DNA of 64,000 bases from Peptoanaerobacter stomatis (GTDB lineage Bacteria; Bacillota; Clostridia; Peptostreptococcales; Filifactoraceae). Where the stretch lies: positions 336,724 to 400,723 of the forward strand of contig NZ_JH815225.1 of assembly GCF_000238095.2 (NCBI RefSeq), in the 5' to 3' direction. The notes under the pieces are model-generated. The model was not told the DNA's origin. It saw only the letters and a list, made by a program, of their open reading frames with translations, and searched no databases. This document shows, one piece after another, positions 57,952-64,000 of the stretch (positions are counted from its first letter, which is position 1; each line of letters begins with the position of its first letter). The translations under genes and the position numbers were made by a program.

Positions 57952-58092
57952 AAAATACGCAACTCCTTTTAGTTATACAGTTTCAATATTTTTAATTGGT
58001 AAGCAACTATTTAATACATTCAAATAAGATTTTTTACAACTTAAAAACTAGAGCTGTAAATATTTTTATGAATATATGATTTTCCACATTGT

Positions 58093-58974
58093 CTATTTAA
58101 TATGGTCAATTAAAGATTTTAATTCCTTTTCGTCAAAATAATATTTTTTATTACAAAAATGACAACATATTTCAGCTTTTTTATCTTCTTCATATATTTT
58201 TTGCAGCTCTTTTTTTCCTATCGAAATAAGTGCTTCTTCTATTCTTTTTCTACTGCAATCACATTCGTATTTAACTTCATTCTTAGACAATATAATGCAA
58301 CCTAAATCTTTTAAGATTAGTTGCGCTATATCTTCAGGTGTCAAATCATCCTCCATCAAAGAAGTTATTGAGTTTATATTTTTTATATTGTCTTCAAGTT
58401 TTGATATAGTTTCTTCTTTTGCAAAAGGCATCAATGACACTATAAATCCTCCGGCATGTTTTACAGTATAATCTGTATCTACCAATACTCCAAGGCCTAC
58501 ACTTGATGCAACTTGCTCCGAATTTACAAAATAGCTTGTCAAATCTTGTGCAATTTCTCCATTTACAAGCGAATTGTGTCCGACATATGGCTCTTTCAAT
58601 CCTAAATCTCTTATTACTGTAAGTATCCCATTGCTCCCTACTGCTCTACCTACATCTAATTTTCCGTCAGTTTCTCGTATAGGTATATCAACATCATAAT
58701 TAGTAGCACAAGCTTTTACATATCCTTTAGAATTTCCTGTGCAAGTTATGTTGCCAATCAATCCGTCTCCTTTTATTATTAGAGATATTTTATTTTTTTC
58801 GCCTTTCATCATAAGCCCCATAATAGAAGTGGCTGTCACAGCTCTACCCATAGCGGCACATACTACCGGCGTTGGCTTGTGGATATCTCTCACGGTTTCT
58901 ACCATATCAGTTGTCTTGGCAACGTATACGGACACTTCTTTGCCAGAGTCCGTAGCACTTATTATATAATCCAT
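58093..58974 (-). CDS. hslO: Redox-regulated chaperone Hsp33
   Basis: A 293-residue Hsp33. N-terminal holdase domain with 'AMGRAVTATSIMGLMMKG' and 'GNITCTGNSKGYVKA'; 'GGFIVSLMPFA' in the middle; C-terminal zinc switch with C-x-C ('ECDCSRKR') and C-x2-C ('CHFCNKKY'). It becomes active when the cysteines oxidise, protecting proteins from oxidative unfolding. AGGAG ribosome site; 41 bp downstream of the methyltransferase gene. Confidence 0.96.
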   Translation of the reverse strand: MDYIISATDSGKEVSVYVAKTTDMVETVRDIHKPTPVVCAAMGRAVTATSIMGLMMKGEKNKISLIIKGDGLIGNITCTGNSKGYVKACATNYDVDIPIRETDGKLDVGRAVGSNGILTVIRDLGLKEPYVGHNSLVNGEIAQDLTSYFVNSEQVASSVGLGVLVDTDYTVKHAGGFIVSLMPFAKEETISKLEDNIKNINSITSLMEDDLTPEDIAQLILKDLGCIILSKNEVKYECDCSRKRIEEALISIGKKELQKIYEEDKKAEICCHFCNKKYYFDEKELKSLIDHIK

Positions 58975-59015
58975 TTTTTCTCCTAAAAATTTAAAATAAT
59001 CAATACTGTTTTTTA

Positions 59016-59777
59016 TTATTTACTTACAGAGTAAAATATTCTTTCATATTGATTTTTATATACTTCTTCACTATCTTTATTAACAAAATATTCTTTTTTT
59101 ATGTTTTTAAACCCTGATTTTTTTAAAATATTGTCTATTTCTTTTTCTGCATAAGCTCTTTGCTGGTGTTCTTCTTGAAATCTCTCATACAAACCTTGTT
59201 CATTTTCTCTGAATATATCAATATACATATCTATAATACCATCTTCCTTATCATAAACATTTTGCCATACCATACAATACTCATCATCTTCTTCAAAAAA
59301 TGTATTGTTAGAAAGTATATTGGAAATTTTATACTCAGAGCTTATATCAAATATAAAAAGTCCGTCTTTTCTAAGGTGCTCATAGCAAAAATCAAACAGA
59401 TTTTGTAAATCATATTCATTCGTTATATAATTTATTAAATCATTTGCAGACAATATCATATCTATTTCATATATATCAAAATCTATATCACATACATCTT
59501 GTTGTATTAAAATTATTTTATCTCCATATTCACTTGTTTTTTGCTTAGCTATTTCAAGCATTTCAAAACTTTTATCAATACCTACAACTTCGTATCCGTC
59601 AGATAAAAATTTCTTTGTTAAATTACCTGTTCCACAGCCTAATTCCAATATATTTTTTATATTTTTTTTCTCATCTCCCATAAGGGATGATATTTTTTTG
59701 AACCACTTGTCATAATCAATACCTGATATATTCATAGATTTATCATATATATTACTGAGATATTTATATTCACACAT
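59016..59777 (-). CDS. Class I SAM-dependent methyltransferase
   Basis: A 253-residue methyltransferase with motif I 'ILELGCGTGNLTKKF', then 'EVVGIDKSFEML' (acidic ribose-binding Asp) and 'LSANDLINYI' as motif IV region. Resembles small-molecule methyltransferases of the YqeM/YdeP kind; substrate unknown. It follows hpt after 15 bp and so belongs to the same operon. AAAGGA ribosome site. Confidence 0.85.
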   Translation of the reverse strand: MCEYKYLSNIYDKSMNISGIDYDKWFKKISSLMGDEKKNIKNILELGCGTGNLTKKFLSDGYEVVGIDKSFEMLEIAKQKTSEYGDKIILIQQDVCDIDFDIYEIDMILSANDLINYITNEYDLQNLFDFCYEHLRKDGLFIFDISSEYKISNILSNNTFFEEDDEYCMVWQNVYDKEDGIIDMYIDIFRENEQGLYERFQEEHQQRAYAEKEIDNILKKSGFKNIKKEYFVNKDSEEVYKNQYERIFYSVSK

Positions 59778-59792
59778 AATTGTTCCTTTTAT

Positions 59793-60332
59793 TTATCTAT
59801 CTTCGTCTAATACGCAAAATACATATGGTATATTTCTGTATCTGTCTTTAAAATCCAAACCATATCCTACCAAAAATTTATCTTCTATTTCCATTCCTAT
59901 ATAATCAGCTTTTAAATCAACTTTTCTTCTTTCTTGCTTATTAAACAGTACGCAAGTTTTTAAAGAGTTCGGATTTTTTTCTCCAAGATGTTTTATTAAA
60001 AACTCCATTGTTATTCCTGTGTCCAATATATCATCTACTATTAAAACATCATATCCGTCCAAATTATAATCTATATCTTTTAGTATCTTTACTTTTCCTA
60101 AATTTATTTCTCCATCTCCATAACTTGAAGTCATCATAAAATCTATTTTAGTGACAGGTTTTATATTTTTGGATAAGTCTGATGTAAAAAATAAGCTACC
60201 TTTTAGTATGGATACTATTAGCAGGTTTTTATCTTTATAATCTTCTGAAATTTTTTGACCTAATTTTTTTGCTATATCATCAAGTTTTTCAGCAGTACAA
60301 AGTACTTCCCATTTTTTCTTTTCTATGTCCAT
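59793..60332 (-). CDS. hpt: Hypoxanthine phosphoribosyltransferase
   Basis: A 179-residue purine salvage enzyme forming IMP or GMP from hypoxanthine or guanine and PRPP. 'ILKGSLFFTSDL' binds pyrophosphate, 'VLIVDDILDTGITM' is the PRPP motif, and 'GYGLDFKDRYRNIPYV' the C-terminal purine site. In many Firmicutes hpt sits by tilS and ftsH; here it leads a short operon with a methyltransferase. AAGGAG ribosome site. Confidence 0.96.
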   Translation of the reverse strand: MDIEKKKWEVLCTAEKLDDIAKKLGQKISEDYKDKNLLIVSILKGSLFFTSDLSKNIKPVTKIDFMMTSSYGDGEINLGKVKILKDIDYNLDGYDVLIVDDILDTGITMEFLIKHLGEKNPNSLKTCVLFNKQERRKVDLKADYIGMEIEDKFLVGYGLDFKDRYRNIPYVFCVLDEDR

Positions 60333-60400
60333 TGAATTTGCTCCTTAACCAATTTAATTATTTTGTATATAAATATGTTATATTAATACTAATTAATTTA

Positions 60401-60442
60401 TAGATATTTTTCAATATATCTGAGCATATCTTAATTTAAATA
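60401..60442. repeat. Dispersed palindromic repeat, copy B
   Basis: 42 bp in reverse orientation, identical at 40 of 42 positions to 56689-56730. It is in the gap between clpX and hpt. Outer ends are more diverged than in copy A. Confidence 0.8.
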
Positions 60443-60466
60443 TTATTATATTTTGATACTATACTA

Positions 60467-60506
60467 AACTAAGGCACTCCCATTAATAAATAGAAGTGCC
60501 TTAGTT
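60467..60506 (-). terminator. Hairpin terminator after clpX
   Basis: A perfect 12-bp stem, AACTAAGGCACT (60467-60478) with AGTGCCTTAGTT (60495-60506), directly after the clpX stop. The T tract on the - strand is short. Confidence 0.75.
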
Positions 60507-60510
60507 GAAT

Positions 60511-61764
60511 TTATGCCAATTCTTTAGGTTTTTTATATAATGTCAGTATTGGTTGTGCCTTCTTGTCTATACAATCTTTATTGATAAGCACTTTTTCTAC
60601 GTCATCTCTTGACGGAATATCATACATTATATCCATCATTGTTTCTTCCAATATACTTCTCAATCCTCTTGCTCCGGTTTTACGTTCTATTGCTTTTTTT
60701 GCCACTTCTGTCAGTGCTTCATCGTCTATCTCCAATATTACATTATCAAGTTCAAACAATTTTTTAAATTGTTTTACAAGAGAATTTTTAGGTTCTTTTA
60801 ATATTTTAACGAGAGCCTCTTCATCTAAAGGATCAAGAGATACAACGATTGGAAGCCTTCCTACAAATTCAGGTATAAGTCCATATTTCAATAAATCCTC
60901 AGTTTGGACATTTTTGTATATCTCCCCTATTTTCATAGTATCTTTTGAAACTACTTTAGAGCCGAAACCGACTACATTTTTTCCTAATCTCTTTCTAACT
61001 ATCTCATCTATTCCTTCAAATGCGCCACCAACTATAAACATAATGTTGGTTGTATCTATTTGAATAAGTTCTTGATTAGGATGTTTTCTTCCTCCTTGAG
61101 GAGGAACATTTGCTAAAGTTCCTTCTATTATTTTTAAAAGAGCTTGTTGCACTCCTTCACCGCTTACATCTCTTGTTATTGATACATTTTCAGATTTTCG
61201 TGTTATTTTGTCAATCTCATCAATATAAACTATACCTTTTTGTGCCTTTTCTATGTTGAAATCCGCTGCTTGTATTAATTTTAAAAGTATATTCTCAACA
61301 TCTTCTCCAACATAGCCTGCTTCTGTAAGGGTAGTTGCATCAGCTATAGCAAAAGGAACATCCATAATTTTAGCAAGAGTTTGAGCCAAAAGCGTCTTAC
61401 CTGAGCCTGTAGGTCCAAGAAGCAGTATATTACTCTTTTGCAATTCTGTTTTATTTCCTTTTTTATCAACGTGATATATTCTCTTATAATGATTATATAA
61501 AGATACTGACAAAACTTTTTTCGCAGCTTCCTGCCCTATTATATATTCATCAAGAAAATCTTTTATTTCTTTTGGTTTAGGAAGATCATTTGAGCTTGAA
61601 GATAAAGACATGCTTCTGTCTCTTTCTTCATTTATCATATTTTGGGCAAGATCTATACACTCATTGCATATATATACGCCTTTTCCGTAGATAAGTTTTT
61701 TTACTTCACTTTGAGTTTTTCCGCAAAATGAACATCTTACTATTTTATCATTTTTACTTGCCAT
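60511..61764 (-). CDS. clpX: ClpX ATPase, unfoldase of ClpXP
   Basis: A 417-residue AAA+ unfoldase that delivers substrates to ClpP. N-terminal zinc domain with two CxxC pairs ('CSFCGK', 'CNECID'), Walker A '[12 protein letters not shown]', Walker B '[10 protein letters not shown]', pore 'GYVGED', and sensor 2 'KTGARGLRS'. ATG 61764 lies 6 bp after AGGAG; the TTG just before it is not needed. 14 bp downstream of clpP. Confidence 0.98.
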   Translation of the reverse strand: MASKNDKIVRCSFCGKTQSEVKKLIYGKGVYICNECIDLAQNMINEERDRSMSLSSSSNDLPKPKEIKDFLDEYIIGQEAAKKVLSVSLYNHYKRIYHVDKKGNKTELQKSNILLLGPTGSGKTLLAQTLAKIMDVPFAIADATTLTEAGYVGEDVENILLKLIQAADFNIEKAQKGIVYIDEIDKITRKSENVSITRDVSGEGVQQALLKIIEGTLANVPPQGGRKHPNQELIQIDTTNIMFIVGGAFEGIDEIVRKRLGKNVVGFGSKVVSKDTMKIGEIYKNVQTEDLLKYGLIPEFVGRLPIVVSLDPLDEEALVKILKEPKNSLVKQFKKLFELDNVILEIDDEALTEVAKKAIERKTGARGLRSILEETMMDIMYDIPSRDDVEKVLINKDCIDKKAQPILTLYKKPKELA

Positions 61765-61778
61765 CAATTTCTCCTAAA

Positions 61779-62381
61779 TTAATTTTTATTTTCAACTTTA
61801 TTTCTGTTTGTAATAACATCATCTATGAGACCGTATTGTTTTGCCTCTTCTGCAGACATAAAAAAGTCTCTTTCTGTATCTCTGTTTATTACTTCTATAG
61901 GCTGTCCTGTTCTTTCAGCCATTATTTGATTGAGATTTTCTCTCATTTTTATAATTCTTTCAGCGTGTATTTTTATGTCTGTCGCTTGTCCTCTTGTTCC
62001 GCCAAGCGGTTGATGTATCATGATTTCACTGTTAGGAAGCGCAAATCTTTTGCCTTTAGTTCCACAATTAAGAAGAAATGCTCCCATTGATGCTGCCATA
62101 CCTATGCATATTGTTGACACATCCGGTTTTATATATTGAATTGTGTCATATATAGCCATACCTGCTGTTATACTTCCACCAGGAGAATTTATATATAGGG
62201 ATATATCCTTATCAGGATCTTCCGATTCTAAGAAAAGTAATTGAGCTACTACAAGCGAAGCGGTCTGGTCATTTACTTCATCTCCAAGAAATATTATTCT
62301 GTCTTTTAAAAGTCTTGAATATATGTCATAGCTTCTTTCTCCTCTGCTTGTCTGCTCAACGACTACAGGAACATATGCCAT
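61779..62381 (-). CDS. clpP: ClpP protease subunit
   Basis: A 200-residue serine protease with the catalytic triad Ser98 ('GMAASMGA'), His123 ('MIHQPLGG') and Asp172 ('RDTERDFF') at the same numbering as Bacillus ClpP. It forms the tetradecameric barrel with ClpX. Short N-terminal propeptide-like region. Between tig (54-bp gap) and clpX, the standard Gram-positive/Gram-negative order tig-clpP-clpX. Confidence 0.98.
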   Translation of the reverse strand: MAYVPVVVEQTSRGERSYDIYSRLLKDRIIFLGDEVNDQTASLVVAQLLFLESEDPDKDISLYINSPGGSITAGMAIYDTIQYIKPDVSTICIGMAASMGAFLLNCGTKGKRFALPNSEIMIHQPLGGTRGQATDIKIHAERIIKMRENLNQIMAERTGQPIEVINRDTERDFFMSAEEAKQYGLIDDVITNRNKVENKN

Positions 62382-62435
62382 TATCGTACCTCCTCATAAA
62401 CTGTTTACAGCAAAAAAATATTTGCTGTAATAAAA

Positions 62436-63722
62436 TTATATTCTCTTTGTCTCAGCTTTTAAGAACTCTATTGTATTTCTAAGTATTATATTGTCAATCA
62501 TATATTCTCTTTGTTCGCCTTTGAATATATCTTTTAATTTGTCTACTTCCATTCCATACATTTGTGCCATTTGTTCAAGTTCTCTTTCAACTTGATCTTC
62601 ACTGTAACCTACATTTTCAAGTTTTTTTACTTTTTCTAACACCAATGAACCTTTTACTCTTTTTTCTGCTTCAGGTTTCATTTCATTTTTTAATTCATCT
62701 ATTGATTTATTGATGTATTTTGAATACATATCAACGTTCATACCTTGATATGAAAGTCCTTGTGCAAATTCATTAAACATATGATCAGCCTCTGTGTCTA
62801 TCATCTCTTTAGGTAAATCAATTTTTGAATTTTTCACTATTTGTTCAACTATATCATTTTCAAATTCTCTTGTAGCATCTTTTTCTTTTCTTTGTGATAT
62901 AGTCTTTTTTATGTCTTCTTTTAATTGATCTAATGTATCAAATTCACTTATATCTTTTACAAATTCATCATCAAGCTCAGGTAATTGTTTTTCTTTGATT
63001 TCATTAATCTTTACGTCAAAAGTTGCTTTTTGACCTGCTAAAGATTTCTCCATATATTCTTGTGGGAAAGTCACTTCAATTACTTTTTTTTCTCCTATGT
63101 TCATACCTATAAGCTGTTCTTCAAATCCATCTATGAATGATTTTGAACCTATTGTAAGCGAATAATTTTCTCCTTTTCCACCTTCAAAAGGAACTCCATC
63201 TTTTTTGCCTTCAAAATCAAGTTTAACAATATCTCCGTCTTTAACTGCTCTATCTTCGATAGTTACAAATCTTGCGTTTTGATTTCTTCTATTTTCAAGT
63301 TCTCTTTCAACTTCTTCATCAGTTGGAGTAGTATCACCAAATTTTACTTCAAGCCCTTTGTACTGTCCTATTTCTATATCAGGTTTTATTACTACTTTTA
63401 CGTCTATAACAACATCTTTTCCAGTTTCTATTTCTTCTACATCTATAACAGGTCTTGCAACAGGTTCTATACCTATTTGTTCAACACCTTTTGAAAATTC
63501 TTCAGAAAAAGCGTCATTTAAAGCATCTTCATAGAAAAAACCTACTCCATAATATTTTTCTATTATTTGTTTAGGCACTTTACCTTTTCTAAATCCAGGT
63601 ATGCTTATTTTACCTTTATTTTTATTATAAGCTTTTGTACAATATTTTTCAAAATCTGCTGAGTTTATTACCATTTTTAATTCAGCGTTATATCCTTCTT
63701 TTTTCAATAATTCTAATGACAT
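62436..63722 (-). CDS. tig: Trigger factor
   Basis: A 428-residue ribosome-associated chaperone. The ribosome-binding 'GFRKGKVP' signature is near residue 43, the FKBP-type PPIase domain follows (about 160-245, 'DGDIVKLDFEGKKDGVPFEGG'), and the C-terminal helical arms end at 'FLKAETKRI'. First in tig-clpP-clpX. Upstream 278 bp to the window end is AT-rich; a TATAAT is visible near 63755-63765 on the - strand without a convincing -35. Confidence 0.97.
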   Translation of the reverse strand: MSLELLKKEGYNAELKMVINSADFEKYCTKAYNKNKGKISIPGFRKGKVPKQIIEKYYGVGFFYEDALNDAFSEEFSKGVEQIGIEPVARPVIDVEEIETGKDVVIDVKVVIKPDIEIGQYKGLEVKFGDTTPTDEEVERELENRRNQNARFVTIEDRAVKDGDIVKLDFEGKKDGVPFEGGKGENYSLTIGSKSFIDGFEEQLIGMNIGEKKVIEVTFPQEYMEKSLAGQKATFDVKINEIKEKQLPELDDEFVKDISEFDTLDQLKEDIKKTISQRKEKDATREFENDIVEQIVKNSKIDLPKEMIDTEADHMFNEFAQGLSYQGMNVDMYSKYINKSIDELKNEMKPEAEKRVKGSLVLEKVKKLENVGYSEDQVERELEQMAQMYGMEVDKLKDIFKGEQREYMIDNIILRNTIEFLKAETKRI

Positions 63723-64000
63723 TTTAGCCTCCCATTTTTTTCAATCTAACTTATATATTATATCATAAGTTTAGGATATTTCTATAATAAATTTATATTT
63801 TGAAATATATTTTAACATATTTTTACGGATTTGTATAATGTTTAATATTAATGATTCAAAAAAAATTTGTTTTATGTTATAATTTTTGTAATAAATTTTA
63901 CTTTATAGCGGTGTATTATAAAATTATTATATCCTGAAATTTGAATAAAATAATTCAAATATTTATTAAAAAATATAACCATAATTAAGATATTGATTAT

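Noticed and set aside
57952-58092. yybP-ykoY manganese riboswitch upstream of the GDT1-type exporter
   Set aside because: The conserved loop sequences are not recognisable in this 141-bp gap.

Overview
The window is very AT-rich, gene-dense bacterial DNA from a low-GC Firmicute. The gene set (SpoVG, WhiA, YvcK, CdaA/CdaR, PurR, class III fructose bisphosphatase, pyruvate kinase with a PEP-utilising tail, a SCIFF-type radical SAM maturase, an iron alcohol dehydrogenase, flagellin) points to an anaerobic, flagellated member of the Clostridia. A relative of the Peptostreptococcaceae/Filifactoraceae is my best guess, with low confidence. No prophage, insertion sequence, CRISPR array or rRNA operon is visible.

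Left arm (1-24.5 kb): all 24 genes are on the + strand. First come cell-surface and metabolism genes: a 5'-truncated choline-kinase-like gene, a TPR/alkaline-phosphatase-superfamily protein, a SCIFF maturase, an Orn/Lys/Arg decarboxylase, a BCCT transporter, a glutaredoxin and a PHP hydrolase. The conserved rapZ-yvcK-nudix-whiA-HPr block follows, then rplM-rpsI behind a probable L13 leader. After that come a 2-hydroxyacid dehydrogenase, a GalT-like protein, cinA, cdaA-cdaR, signal peptidase I, a pseudouridine synthase, an alcohol dehydrogenase and asnS.

Junction (24.5-25.9 kb): gene direction flips. A bidirectional terminator closes asnS and a Xer-type tyrosine recombinase gene. Just upstream of the recombinase lies a 28-bp dif-like site with perfectly mirror-image 11-bp arms, inside a 64-bp near-continuous palindrome. 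Converging gene directions, a dif-like site and an adjacent Xer gene together suggest that this is the replication terminus. This is the most notable feature of the window.

Right arm (25.9-64 kb): 33 CDS, counting the recombinase, and one tRNA-Leu are on the - strand; only one CDS, a DUF1292 protein, is on +. In coordinate order: spoVG, purR, tRNA-Leu(CAA), flagellin with a FlhB-tail/FliK-like pair, mnaA-tagO, upp-rpiB-sua5-prfA, a GNAT, a large glutamine synthetase, a PLP lyase, pyk-pfkA, thrS, fbp, ftsY, two unknown proteins, an ACT protein, a HypE-like protein, ligA, an apparently 3'-truncated rlmH, a GDT1-type cation exporter, hsp33, a methyltransferase, hpt, and clpX-clpP-tig.

Intergenic regions carry many hairpin terminators and at least one real dispersed repeat (42 nt, 40 identical, in inverted orientation at 56.7 and 60.4 kb). 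Several other inverted repeats end in ATACTA/TAGTAT. Functions are assigned from recognisable motifs and family knowledge only; no database search was run.
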